The notes: a model not told the origin generated them from the sequence alone. A stretch of 64,000 bases of DNA from Sclerodactyla briareus (GCA_026419785.1 JAODTK010003566.1:167273-231272), one strand, 5' to 3'; shown: positions 48,176-60,815, counted from the first letter of the stretch. A program made the numbers and translations.

Positions 48176-48966
48176 ATACGACTGAAAATTACTCATCTGA
48201 GAAGGCAAGACTATTGGTTCGGGCGTACAAACCCGATGCGAAATGCTCTCATCCCAAACCCCACAATGTCAGAATCCATCAGTCCTATTCTCCTCTCTCG
48301 TTCTCCAGGGTCTCTGATTCAGAGGACTTACGGAGCAGCCCCGCCCCGATTGGTGGCTTGGTCCAACGATTCGCTCGCTCCTCTCCCAGAGTCCCAGCCT
48401 GATCCCTCCTCCACCATCGTCTTCCTACAGCGGCCTCTGTCTGAACTCTGACCGGCCTGTGTCTGTCCTGGCGGGAACAGCACACCACCTATCCAACCCC
48501 AAGCGAATCCACGCTCAATCAGATCTTCCTGGAGAAATCCTGGTCAGTGTAGAGACATCGCTGATACCAGTTATGACAGAGACAACAGAAATGGGCACAC
48601 TCCTCCCCCCAATTCAGATTGTTCTCATCCTCGAGGGAGGCCAGGAGAGAGGGTAGTCCATTCTGCAGAGCAAAAGTTGAGAGGACCTGATAGGGATGTG
48701 GATTATACGCAGGAAGGAGTCATTATTAGAAGTCTTTTGCTTCGGCTGGTTTGAAGTCGTCATCCTCTTCAAGAATGGTTATCCATGATGCTGTCCCATC
48801 ACAAGAAAACCTGGCGAAATTTTGAGACATCCAAGAAATGAGAAATTCTGCTACTGGTTCAGAACCATCACCATCTGAAATGGATGAATCGGGTAACCCC
48901 AGTGGCATCGTGAGAGATCACGAAGATGGTTATGAGAGCGAAGAAGTGACCTCAGACTTCAGATAG
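48176..48966 (+). CDS. last coding exon: Ser/Pro-rich, acidic C-terminus, frameshifted
   Basis: The acceptor is TCTTTCTAAATGCTACAG. No single frame is open, but protein-like stretches follow one another: TTENYSSEKARLLVRAY, SFSRVSDSEDLRSSPAPI, DTSYDRDNRNGHTPPPN, KLRGPDRDVDYTQEG, then SFASAGLKSSSSSRMVI and an acidic end HEDGYESEEVTSDFR before TAG at 48964. One TGA (48832) lies inside the last stretch. This is a disordered, probably cytosolic tail. Several one-base errors or true decay are needed to explain it. Confidence 0.5.
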
Positions 48967-49532
48967 TTTCTCACTTCCCAATATGATTGGTAGAGTGGAT
49001 TAAGCACCCTAATGGGATTGTTACTACTTGCGCAAGGACCAAATCATTGCAGAAACATTGGATGGGAAAGCATGGAGCTCCATAGGCCGTTCCATTTGAA
49101 AGGGCTTGATTCAAAAGCTTAAGTTCAAAGTTCACCCTGTGACATACTAACTGCATCATCCAGTCTGGAGTTTGACCCCTATGGAGTCTAAAGCAAGGAC
49201 TATTGCTGTTGTGGTATGTTGTTCTGCATAGTGCATTGGACTGTATGTAGTAGGGGAACATATCTCTCATCCACTGGGAAAATCTGCTGAGGAGCATAAC
49301 ATGACTGTCGATAACTGGAGGTTGGCACAATAATAACTTGCTCTTCATTAACCACGATTGCAGCTGATTTTACAACCTCCAGGCACGTTGGTTTAACTGT
49401 TAGTTATCTTGGTGTGGGGATACCTTATGAGTCCGAACAAAATGTTCGGATCCATGGCCGATATATTACTAACTAAGAACTGAAAATAATGTGTTGTCTC
49501 CTCGTTGACACCCCGCCACCTCAAGTGAGAAA

Positions 49533-49538
49533 AATAAA
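49533..49538 (+). promoter_or_regulatory. possible polyadenylation signal
   Basis: An AATAAA lies about 570 bases after the candidate stop of the long gene. This hexamer is common by chance; position is the only support. Confidence 0.25.
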
Positions 49539-49539
49539 T

Positions 49540-52500
49540 CACAACAAGTCTTCCATGTGCACTAGTTTTGATGACGGTATGCTCTAATATGATTGGTACA
49601 CAGAGAATGCATACTATTAGCTAAGATAGCAGTGCAATGCGGTCATAGGTCAGTATGCAAATCATGGGAGCATGAAAGAATAAAGATAACATTAGATAAT
49701 CTCCTGCCCTCACACAGAGCTCCTCACTCCCTGACCGCCAATTACTGGCTTTCTTGAGCGAGGGTGTGTGTGTCCTGAGGCATGACGTGAAATCATCCCG
49801 ACAGGGGATAGAGGCAACCCAGTGGTTCATTTGCAGCCTCTTTAAGCCAACAGCTGCCACCATTGAAAATGTGACAACACAGAGAGCTTACGGTGACTGG
49901 TGCACTGGCCCTTCACCGGAAGTGAATTCCTATCAGTCGATATAATGGCGAACCCCATGGTCACTGTGCATGATCCTCATGCAGTAGGTAAAAATTATAA
50001 AACAAAAAGTCAAACATTGTTTAACATCTGTAAGTACATGTCTGCTGAACAAGAAACAAATCCCTCATATACTAAGGGGGTTTTATTCAGAGGATTGAGG
50101 GGCTTTTATGTTTTGCTTCCAAACCTAATTGTAATATAAAAAAAAAATCAGAGACTGTGAACAGCAACAGTAATAATAGCAGTGTATGTTGTAAATTTTA
50201 CCGAACGGTATACTCCATTTTGTATCAGTCATGACTTGAGTTACTACTTTTCAATATATAATGACTCCAGCAACTTTGTGGAGATTTTGCTCCCATTGAA
50301 ACATTACAGTGACTCGAGTCATCCAATGACTCAACTCGAGTCACATGAATCTCTGAAAGCAATTAATTTTTAATTCATAAAATTTAGTGACTCGTACAAA
50401 ACCTGGTATAATCGCAGTTCAGCTTCCAAACATTTTTTCTTTTTTTTCCAGTTGTTCCACTGAATATGTGCAAGGAACACTCCTATTGTGTTTTATGGAT
50501 TATCACTTATTATCATTCGGCCAAAGAAGGCTTGGGAATCAGCTGTAAAACTCATCTGTTTGATAATGGAAACGATCCTAAATTTACCCTGAAACTTCCA
50601 AGGCTACATGTTTTGCTTTAAGCCTTATGCCATTCTAAATGTTTTGCAAGAAAGCCAAGCTCTGCAATATTGTAGTTTTGCTAAATGAAGAACAATAATA
50701 ATACAAAATGCTTTTCACTCATACCTACTGTCATGCTGCAAACATATTGGAACAAAGGCTTACTGGGGTAATTCCATTTGTTTCACTGTTGAATTCGAAT
50801 TCTGTTACAAAATTACATTGAGGAAGACCCCATATCTGGGGCAAAAAATTTTTAGTCAACAAAGGCATTAGCAATCGCTGCCATAATACAATTCCCCTTC
50901 AATTTTCTGTTCAACATTTATAAGAGAAAGTATTCCATGGTCATCGGTGAGATAGTTCAACGGCCAGAGTGGATGGAAATAAAAACAGGTTCACATTGAT
51001 GTGGAGATTTTCTGTGATTGCTGCCTTGTATTATGGCCCGTCACTACAAACAAGCATAATAGCTTAGTAATAGGTTGTTTGGGTGCTCTACAAGAGGAGG
51101 GTAGTCCATATCATCCACCACGGACTTTATGTTTGGAGGAGAATCACCCATATCTGTCAAAAAACTCTCATGTCAATAATGGAGGTAGCGGGCATTAGAA
51201 TGACGATGATAACGCATTACTAACACATATTGCTTACTCTCTTGAACACTATATAAGTATATCATATCAGTGTTTGGTGTTGTGGTTATGGGTTTGGCAA
51301 ACCAGTGTTTCCACTTTTCATTCCCTCCAATTATCTCATCTTGATGTTGCGATTCTCCATTTTTCTCTTTTGGCTGATTCCAGTTATTTTGTGTGATGTG
51401 TTAAAACTATGGATCAAAAGCACGGAATTGATTTGACAACAATCATCTCAGTTCTCTCTTCCAGATGTGTAATATAGCTATACAAATTTTTATTTTCTAT
51501 ATCATTGTTTCAAAAATTCAAAGAGGAAAGGGCTGTTTCAAAACCCTTGTGCGATGTGATACAAGAGTTTATTGGACGTTGAGTTAAAAACGTGAAGCCG
51601 ACAAAGGGTTTTAAACTTCTGCTTTTCTCTTCAACTAAATCCCACCGTTTTGTCCTCTTTATGTTAGGCCGGCCGAGAAACTTCCGATAAAATATCGTGT
51701 GACATTTTCCTCACACTAGGTGAACAAATCCATCCGATAAATCATTGTATCAATTTCTCTTAGCCTATCGCATCGCTCAAGTGTGAACACTCTATGAACA
51801 TAACACTTTTTAACTCGACAGTCCCAATAAAATTGATCGTATTGACAAGCGTGAACAGCTTTAAAAGCAATCTTGCCATGTTAAATTTTGTCTACAAAGT
51901 TTCCACTTTCTTTCCAATGTAATATAGTTTTCATTTCATTAGGAGTATTATGGTTTGAAACAAGTCAGTATTAAAAACAATCTTGCATGTTAAATTCCAT
52001 CCAACTTCTTTTTAAGGAATAGGTTATATAATATTCTGATTTTTGTTTTTTTATAGTATCTTAACTGCCTTAGAGATTTGTGACTCACTAATATGCATAT
52101 TCAGCAAAATCTTTCCTTGTAAAATTCCATTGCAACATTACTGAACCAGCCAAGCTGCAGTTATTCAGATGTATTGCATACACATTTTGCCGTCTGACAG
52201 ATTTAAGATACCTTTTATGAAATGTGTCGGAAAAAACTGATAGAGATTGTGTGATTGGAACATTGTCGAGCAGTAGCATTCCTAATCAATTACTTGTTTG
52301 CCAATTATTGTTCTTCTATCGTCTGCCGTTTTGCAAGCATTTGTCTTCAAAATTAGTCCTTATTTCAGTTGTCTCTCGTCAACTACTTCTCAGTTGAAGT
52401 CTGTCACATGGCTGTTCACTGACGACTTGGGCATCAGCGCCTGTCACAAATCTAGCTGCATGTCATTGTACTCTCTGCAGGATTCTTACGTTTGGTCTTG

Positions 52501-52900
52501 TTTTTACTGGGTTCCCTGGGCCGAGGAACTATAGTGCAATTTTGAACATTTTTGAACAGTGGCTGGAATTTCCTGGACAAAAAATTTGGGGCTCCAGACA
52601 CTGCCAAGTTTCTGGCTGTCCCACCAGTGGGCAATAACTGGAGGGGACTTGGGGGACTACCCCCCCCCGTCTCTTCTTTTGACCCATGGGATGTATTTAA
52701 ATTTCAACACAGGAACACTTTTTTCAAGCCTGTTCAGTCGAGGTTCCACAGCCTGTTGTTTTATCTATTTTGCAACAGCCTGTGTCCAGGTGCCTATAAA
52801 TTTCATTTTATTCCCGCCAATAGGGAGGAAGGGTGAAGCTATAATGAGGCGTCACCTCCCTTGGGTCCAAATCTCAACCCTTCCCCCCCCCCCCTCCCTC
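49540..52900. other. no gene recognised
   Basis: AT-rich sequence with short ORFs. An AG acceptor-like site at 52480-52481 (TACTCTCTGCAG) precedes a short hydrophobic frame ending in TGA, which is not enough to call an exon. Contains the inverted repeat at 50309. Confidence 0.4.
50309..50344. repeat. perfect 11-bp inverted repeat
   Basis: Arms GTGACTCGAGT (50309-50319) and ACTCGAGTCAC (50334-50344) flank a 14-base loop. Related GACTCGAG and GACTTGAG words lie within 120 bases on either side. Confidence 0.7.
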
Positions 52901-52949
52901 CTTTCTGGTACAAAAAACCAACTGGTCCCACATCATGGTTTTTTTTAAG

Positions 52950-53395
52950 GATAAGCATACCTCCTCAAGGACTCCTCCACTCCAGATTGACACTTCTAGA
53001 GATCCACATGGTCTTAAACTTAGATCCATAAACTCCCCAGTCCTCGGACCTAGACAAAAGGTTGTTGATTGCACTCTGGAGTTCACATTCATCTCCGTGC
53101 TTGGAAGAAAGGGCCTATACAATAGAACAGTCATCAAGCAAATGGATCAAAGCTCTGGGTCCCGGTTCAATACATTCGGGCAATGTGGTTAAGAGGTAGG
53201 GCCAAGAATATGCCCCGAGTTCCACGGTACGACTTTTCCATTGACAATAGTACGAATACTGCATCTGTGAGAAGTCAGTTCATCCAAATTGAGGATCCCA
53301 ACAAAATCAAGTGTCAGTCAGAGGACAGCAATGGTGAAATGACACAAAACTTGGTTTCTAGTCTAGGACAGCTAGTCGATAGTGTGTTCTTTTAG
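52950..53395 (+). CDS. possible coding segment of an unknown second gene
   Basis: After a T8AAG acceptor the frame reads DKHTSSRTPPLQIDTSRD and stays open to 53189. A second frame then reads MPRVPRYDFSIDNSTN and EDSNGEMTQNLVSSLGQL to a TAG at 53393. A donor-like AAAAG|GTTGTT lies at 53062. The two frames would join with a one-base change near 53190. The reverse strand is also partly open, so support is modest. Confidence 0.3.
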
Positions 53396-53849
53396 CTTGA
53401 TTTATTGATACAATCTTTAGTGTACTAAAGTTATGTTGTCGCATGAAAGACTTCCCTTGAAAGCATGTTGGGGGTGTCAAGAGAATATCCCTTTCCCCAT
53501 TGCTTAATGTTCATTATGTGGATGTCGCTGACTTGTTCAGTAATTACAGCGGCGAAATGGGGTCTGGAGTTACGTTACCAGGGTTAAACTTCATACCCTA
53601 CTCTTGAAATGGAGGCGGACCTGAGCCTGTTGGGGCTGATGTATAATATAGTGATATAATATAAAGTTTGGAATAAAAAAGTTATCTATAATATAATTAC
53701 AGTGATGATATCCGGGCATATTAAATACGGTCCGAAATATGATTCACGATATTATCTCCAAATAATTACTTGCTTTGTCAAATCCATACAGTAATTACCA
53801 AATAGCTTTAAACTTCTTGATATTCCATAACCATCAAGGGCGCGATCAT

Positions 53850-53894
<45 letters not shown>
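53850..53894. repeat. uninterrupted G45 tract
   Basis: Forty-five G in a row, followed about 55 bases later by C12 (53951-53962). Pro/Gly ORFs through it are meaningless. True length is uncertain because homopolymers are hard to sequence. Confidence 0.9.
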
Positions 53895-53895
<1 letters not shown>

Positions 53896-55054
53896 AATGG
53901 GACTCGGTCCCCTCCAATATTTGGTTGAGTGGGGACGCAATGCCTTTTGTCCCCCCCCCCCCAATATTGAGCTTGAACTACTATTTCGCTGACACTGTAA
54001 GTCCGACATTCCATTAGCAACTCTGGTTAAAAACAATGCATAAGACCTAAATCATCAAGTTGAGTCAATTCTGCTGCTTCAATATCCGATTTTTTTTTGC
54101 TGGCTACGCGCTCGGTATAATCTCGTAACGGTAGTTTTGGGGTGGTGTTTTTTTCAGCAGCAACATATGATGTGCCTCGTGCATGATGTTCACCTCAACC
54201 AAAAAACATGCCTGAAAATTACTCAGGTTGTATTCTATTCTCACTAAAGAAGGGTTCTCCTTCAATCCATCGTTGCCTAGATTGCGGCTCGTGATTTTTT
54301 TTAAAATATATGCATGGGTGCACACTCGTTAAAGTTGGGTGCAACAGTCACTACTAACCTATGAGGGCACACGATGGGGCATCGAAAATGCGGCCAGCGA
54401 ACGCCACAAAATTGCGTTGTCAAAATAATTATTCCAAATTCAAGTGACAAAAAAGTCCAAATATTTGCCTGAATTTTCGATGGAATCATGCCGCCAGGTG
54501 ACAAAAAAAGGACAATCCGCCCTCATTTGTCCCCCTTAACTATACATATTTTGTGAGGTGGAATCATCATCACATAACATTCTCATTCACCTTGAAAACT
54601 ACATCACCTCTTTTTGATTACCTAAACCTTTCCTTCCTGTCCTCCTCCTCCCTCGAACCCACGCGTGATTTGGAGCTGCGTATCATGGGCTATCAGACTG
54701 CTTGATTTTCAACGCATGGGTTTTCTTCTCTGCAGAGAACTACTACTCGGCAGTTCCCTGCTCTTTCGGGGGCATGTGACGTCATATCCTGGTTGGGACA
54801 GTATAGCTCAAGCTAGCCTACATGTCCCAAATTTTTGGTGAGATCCTGTTTTCCTCCCCTATATTGAGCACAAATGGTTGGATATTCTGTCTGGGCCCAA
54901 AATTTGAATTCGGGGCAGCGATAAGATCAAGGTCTGACCAAATGTTAAAATTTTCCACCGGTTACAGAACTTGTGATCATAAAATTCTCATGTTTGAAGC
55001 TTGGTGCATGCAGCCTGGAAAAACGCCCGGGAGAGGTCATTTTTCCGTCTTCTG

Positions 55055-55160
55055 GGGGGGGGGGCTTGCGCACAATTTCCTTAGCGCTTCGCGCGCCAAC
55101 CTATGGTGGCGCCCAGCTTAGATATTGTCTCAGCGCCCCCGAAAATGTCGTGCCCCCCCC
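55055..55160. repeat. GC-rich dispersed repeat, copy 1 of 3
   Basis: Block with GCGCGCCAACCTATGGTGGC, GCTTAGATA and a flanking G/C homopolymer. The same core recurs at 55915-56000, and as a reverse complement at 62290-62400. Confidence 0.6.
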
Positions 55161-55914
55161 CACCCCCTTATGGAAGTCCTGGTGACTCCATTGCTAATTT
55201 CAAATTTTGAAAGAGTATTAAGCAAATCATTATTGGTGCGACCACTGTTGAAAGTTGGTTCAGCAGCGGTGCACATACTACCCTCGCCAAAAAAATTGCC
55301 CACAATATTCGGCCAGGGAACGGTCCCGTCACACAAACATGTGCAAAGATTATTCAAAATCATGTGAAGATAGTTTAATATCCAAAGATTTACCTGACTT
55401 ACGTTATGGTATCCCAGAAGTGAAAAAAAATCGTGAGGCGCCTTTCGCGCACAGTGTTGTGGCTTTACGTTCTTTTCATAACATATTTGCCCCCCTGTCT
55501 GGTCCCTGATTGGAATTGTCCCTTCCATGCCCCTGTGGCCGCAAATAGGATAAAATGTGGGTGTAATCTTTAGTAAACCGCAGGCATATCTAAGTGAAGG
55601 TCAAGAGGGTTCAGTGTAATGTCGGTGGTCAAATTGGATTCTGCAAAATCTCGCGCGCTCCGCGCGAACGTACTGGTTTTTGCCATTGCCCATTTCCAAT
55701 GCCCCTTTCATGAACTCCGTACCTCACTTGAATGGTATTTGAGAATGTCACAGTGCACCCACCGCAACACCTTGAATTGAACCCAAGGCGATAAGTTTTG
55801 AGAGCCTTATCTGAAATACATTTTTTAATCATTTTAGAATGGTGCTTACTGTCCCCATATGGCACGCGGGAAGTGCCGTTTCCTGCAATCTATAGGGGGT
55901 CAGTCAAATGTAAA

Positions 55915-56000
55915 AAATTTCTTGTACGCTAACTCGCCAACTCCCAGTGGCGCCTCCGCTTAGATAGTATTCAATCTGGTCCGTCCCCCCCCTCCCCCCC
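55915..56000. repeat. GC-rich dispersed repeat, copy 2 of 3
   Basis: CGCCAACTCCCAGTGGCGCC then CGCTTAGATAG and a C-run, colinear with copy 1. Confidence 0.6.
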
Positions 56001-56344
56001 TCCAATCGCCAACACAATCGCCGCCCTTGCAACCATACCGAGAACCCACAATAGAGCTCTCGAGAACTCGAGTTTTCTACGAGTCAACTCCTGAGGAGTT
56101 GTCCCTATCATGTATCACGTAAAACAGGTTGAGGGCCAATCTTGTCTTTTCGCACTACGAAAAAAAACACGTAGGAATTCACGTCCAGTTTCTTCCAGTT
56201 CTCCGCCTCCGCCGACCAATCGAATCGGACTCATCAATCACCCACTGCAAAAAATCACACCCGTTCATGAATGAATAATAGTTGGAAACTGGGTTAAGAG
56301 TGATTATACACGCAGACATTGAAAAAACAAAACTCCGATTTGCA

Positions 56345-56720
56345 CTCTGGCGCTCGGTGACTATCGAGTGCGAAACGTAACAAAATCATCAAAGTTGAAT
56401 CAACCCATCGAAGAAAGAATCAACCCATCCAAACAAATCAACCCATCGAAAGAAGAATAAACCCTCGAAAAAAGATCAAGCCTTCAAAGAAAGCATCACC
56501 CATTGAAAAGCGGAATCAGCCTATCCAAACAAGAATCAGTACGTCATATGATACGACGTGACTCACCCTTAACAGGATTTCATTGTATTGCGCGCTCCTT
56601 TAAGTCCCGATACACTCCGCGACAGTCCTGGTGGCGCTGAGTGTACAAAATCATCAAGAATGGAATCCGACCATCAGGATTGGAACGCAATCGTCCTGCG
56701 TAGTGATTCCTTTAGGGTGA
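56345..56720 (+). repeat. left arm of an inverted repeat pair, with ~19-bp minisatellite
   Basis: The arm contains AATCAACCCATCGAAGAAAG-type units (56395-56535), then GTACGTCATATGATACGACG and CATCAAGAATGGAATC. The reverse complement of 59955-60335 gives the same order of blocks: minisatellite, GTACGTCATATGATAC, ATTGTATTG, ACACTCCGCG, CATCAAGAATGG. The pair brackets about 3.2 kb. It could be the ends of one transposon or two opposite insertions of a short element. Confidence 0.75.
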
Positions 56721-56999
56721 ATTTCTAAGATCTGAATGCAGCTTACATTGGCAGTTTTTTGCCATGTTCTTATTGGGCTAATAGCATATTTTTGGAGAAT
56801 TCTGTATTGTGCTGTCAAGGCGAAGAGCTGTTTGTTCTTACCCTTTGTCATTCTATTTTAAAAATGGTAATTGGCAAATGGTAGTGTTGGTTGAACGGTT
56901 AGGCGTGTAGACGTCCAGAGGAATCGAAATTCCCTCACATTGCTCGGACCAACTCGGCGATTAGTAGATTTTGTGGTCCCTTTCTACAGGCGAGGCACT

Positions 57000-59950
57000 G
57001 GAAGACATGCTCTTAGTACGCCTTCTATGTTGTCTCATTAGGCTGCATTATGAGACTGACTGGGTCAATAGTCCATTCACACGTATGTCAGGTGGTTTAC
57101 GTCACATTTTGTTGTAATCTGTTGGATCGTTGAAAGAATGTCCGGCTATCAGGATTGTGCATCACCTCGATGAGACCATAACACAAACACCATAACCCAC
57201 GGAACTCATACAAGTGCCAAATGGGCCAGTATTGCACGAATTCACGTGCATGTCAGTGGGGCGGAGGTGGGGGAGGGGGGGGGGGGAGCGAGTTCCCCGA
57301 CGGAGTGGTCCAAGACCGATCAAAGATTCTAGAGTCTCACCCTAACCCCCTACAGTCAACACCTGCATTGTGTTTATGTTTTGTTGTTTTGATGTTGCTC
57401 AGTGAAAAACAGCGGTAGACTCTTCGGGAATAAGGATTCCTCCCCGACGAATGTACATAGATCTCTTCCAGGGACATTCCAAAGAATCATGAGACGTGGA
57501 CAGCCTATGTCCGGTTGTCAGGGGTTGTATAGTTTGTAGGATTAGGTGGATGTATACATGATCCTTAAGCGAAAGAATCGATCTAGACATGAGGCGCGCC
57601 CAATTGTCAGGGTAATATACGCATTTTTCCAACCAGGCCTACAGGTTGGAAAAATAATACTTCGGACAATCGCCATCGTCGAGGTGTGTAAATGAGATAC
57701 CCTATCGTAGCTACCCGACAGAATAGGAGTATGCCCCGCGACGGGGGGGGGGGGGGTATGGCCCGCTGCCACCCCGCTGGCGCCACTCTGTGCCCTTGCC
57801 ATAGGCTCAACTTCAATACCTCATGCTGCCATATGAACAGGATGTATGACCATGGATGGCCAAGGTGCTGGGTGTGTAGTGGAATTAGTCAAAGTGCGGA
57901 AAAGGCCAAAAGTGTAGTGTTCTATGTAATCGTCACTCCATTACGAAATGGTAAGTACATGTAGGGTGTTCACTCTACGAAATTTATTGAGTCATTCGTG
58001 TTAGTTACTGTTAATCTTATTCTATGACTACCCTCTCTTCGCATCTACCTCCACTACGTACACTCACCCTATTTACATACTTCCACGCCCCCTCTCACCA
58101 TTCCGCCACCGTGACCTCCTTTACACTCGCGTATTTACACGTTCTCACACTCCCTTCAACCACCATTAACCACCTCCCCTTCTCCTCACATTCATCTCCC
58201 CCACTTTTTTGACCGTTTTTTCTATTCGCATGCGCCTCAGTCCCCTCTATCCCCTCAAACCCATCCTTTACATCTTTGTATTATACCCTTACCACTCTCA
58301 TTCAACTCCTCACCTCCTCCACTCAGGTGCGTAATACGGGGGTGGGGAGGGGGTGGGGTGCGGACACCCCATGTGAAAAATCAGAAGTCGGTCTCTTGGG
58401 GACAAAAAGTCGGTCTCCGCCTCGAGTTAGGTGAAAAAATTAATATTTATGCCATGACCGAGTATCTTCTAACTAAGAGCATGTCTGCCATGGCCAAGAA
58501 CGACTACGGGACCTATTGACACTGGCTTGTGAGCGTGATTCCAGATGCATTGACCTGGATGCAATTGTTGATCAGTGAGCAGACTTGCCTCACATTGGTG
58601 CCTTTTCAGTGTTTGATCAGGGGTCACCGATATGGAGATCGACGTAAATAGGCAGCTTTTTCCCACATTCTGTATTGGATATCTACGGTAAGTGCATTGG
58701 GTTTGTGGTATTTAATGCATGTCCAACTGATGTTTAAATGTTAGTTGGTAAAAAAATCTAGAGTGTAGGTATGTTGCGATGTGCATTTGGAATTCCTGGT
58801 AGCGTAAAGACACGAGTTGCATAAAAAAACTCGTTGCCACCTCATGAATAGATTAAGATATATATTCGTACCACCTGTAAACTACATTAAGAAAAAACTC
58901 GGCGTACAATTAAAGGTGCGCGCCAGCGGGAGCAGTGCCCCCCCCCCCCCACCCCGACCGTGAGCCAAAGCGGAGAAACGTCGGGGAGAGAAGTTAGAAA
59001 AAAGTGCGGGCGCAACGTCGAGGAATGCAGGAAATTGATTTAATATGAGGGAATGTTGCCAAGTCCAGGCCCCATCGGACAATTTTAAAATCGGTACGCC
59101 AAGCCCTGGGCTATGCAAGACCATGTGTGAATCCAATTCTCCTAAGAATTCATGTACCAGTCATCATATGTGAATTTAGATTCCAGCATTTGAAAAATCA
59201 GTGTCATAACTCATATCCAGCGTACAAGCAATCTAGTAATCTTAATATGCTAACCAAATATGAGGCACAGGTTATTCTCGTAGCTAGGTGACGGACCGTT
59301 TGACACACATTATCTCAACACCCAGTTACGTAGTCGGCAAAAAACTATGTTGGCAGACAACTATATTTTAATAGGTAATTCATTGCTAAATATTCGTACT
59401 GCGATAGACCATTGTGCGCTGAGGGGTTTCAGGTTGGCAAAAATTCCCATATGGGGGACACCCCCTCCCCTTAGACCCTCCCCAGATCAGTCTATCAACA
59501 AGAGCACGAACGGAAACGATTGGCCACCATCGGGACCCAGCACCCTCCGCGAGCGCGCCTTGGTACAATACCGATAATAAGATCGGTCTCACGAAAATCT
59601 GGTCGGTCTCAAAATGATTCACACCCCGCTGGAAATTGTGTATTATACGCCCTGCTCACTCTATTTACTATAATGCCCCCCATGATACTATAGATTTTAA
59701 GAGGCTCGCGTACGGCATAAGGGGGTAGTAATTCTTGCTTGAAAGCACAATTCAGGACATTCCATGAAATGTGCTACAGCTAATCTTGCTAATCTGCAAC
59801 AACTACCAATGTTTAGAGTGCATTATATTTGGAAGAGGTGAAACAATAATGCGACAAGGAATCATTAAGCAGGGTTGCTTTCTGGGCCTTTTCTTGAAAG
59901 TTCACTGTCTGGTTTTGACACCCTGTTTCTGTGTTCGACACCTGGTTATG
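57000..59950. other. interior of the inverted-repeat pair; no gene recognised
   Basis: A good donor (ACG|GTAAGT, 58679) follows an acceptor-like CCTTTTCAG (58620), but every frame between them stops. C/T-rich sequence occupies 58020-58330. G- and C-runs occur near 57257, 57743 and 58938. Confidence 0.35.
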
Positions 59951-59954
59951 ATTG

Positions 59955-60335
59955 GACCCCCTGTTTCTGTTTTGTTACGCATTGATTCCAATGCCTGATG
60001 GCTCTGATCCATTCTTGATGATTTTGTCACACTCCGAGACACCAGGATTGCGCGGAGTGTATCACCACCTAAAGGCGCACGGCAATACAATGAATATCCT
60101 GTTAAGATGGAGTCATGGAGTATCATATGACGTACAGATTCTTGTTTGGATAGGCTGTTCGTCCTTTTCATGGGTTTATTCTTTCTTCGAGGCTTGATTC
60201 TTTTTTCGATGGGTTGATTCTTTTACGATGGGTTGATTCTGTTTTCGATGGGCTGATTCTTTTTTCGATGGGTTGATTTTATTCCAACTTTGATTGATTT
60301 TTTGTACGTTTCGTCGCTGGTCCTTACTTCCGTAC
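59955..60335 (-). repeat. right arm of the inverted repeat pair
   Basis: GATGGGTTGATTCTTTTTTC units (60175-60290) are the reverse complement of the units in the left arm. Homology extends outward to GTACGTTTCGTCGC versus GCGAAACGTAAC, and inward to the GCATTGATTCCAATG region. The inner 3.2 kb shows no recognisable transposase. Confidence 0.75.
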
Positions 60336-60815
60336 GGGGATAATTTTTTCAGTGTCCCCCTGTGTTTTACGAAGTGTTACAGTAAGTATAGTCTGGTGCT
60401 TTATGACCTCTCTCTATAAAGAGCCCGAAGCGCTACTGATTAAAGGGGCAATTGGCCAAGTGGCGTTTGTCACACAAAAAATCCTCATACCGGTAATGAC
60501 GTACTCGTGTGATTTGACACTGTGCGTTTTAGTTAACCTGTTCGGTTAATAATTAACGGTGATCCTCCTTCATTGAAGGGCCTCGATTGTCTGCATTCAA
60601 TGTGACAAACCACACATCTCTAATGAGCTAACAGCCATGAGACTCATAGTTGAAGGCCACGTCCTGCTAGCACTGATTTTTGTAATACCAAATAAAAACT
60701 CTTCCTGCAAACAGCGGATTACGGATACGGACCATTTTGCGTTCGAGTCGCCGTGCAGAATAATTTATCACTACCGTCGACTAAACGCACCCAACTGATA
60801 CAGTACGGAAAATCG

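Larger units (their letters stand above)
4755..48966 (+). other. long multi-exon gene, product not recognised
   Basis: This span groups about 30 plus-strand exon candidates listed separately. Each has a pyrimidine-rich AG acceptor or a GT donor and an open frame that reads like protein. Many neighbouring exons agree in phase, for example 18370>19816>20354, 20761>21061>21399>21618>22350 and 31180>31405>31902>32462>32760>33824. All lie on one strand and none overlaps. The joined product would have several hydrophobic helices and a Ser-rich acidic C-terminus ending in TAG at 48964. I do not recognise the family. It could be more than one gene. Several exons need a one-base indel to stay open, so the sequence is either error-prone or the locus is a decaying copy. 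Confidence 0.6.

Noticed and set aside
43163..48966. In-phase reading of the 3' exons meets many TGA but no TAA or TAG before 49001, suggesting UGA recoding
   Set aside because: The TGAs at 47005, 47029 and 47053 fall across TTG-A or CTG-A codon pairs of an open neighbouring frame that reads better as protein; several others behave the same way. This is what a shadow frame of coding DNA looks like when single-base indels shift the reading, so no recoding is needed.
53752..54036. Pro-run ORFs on the minus strand
   Set aside because: Translation of the G45 tract.
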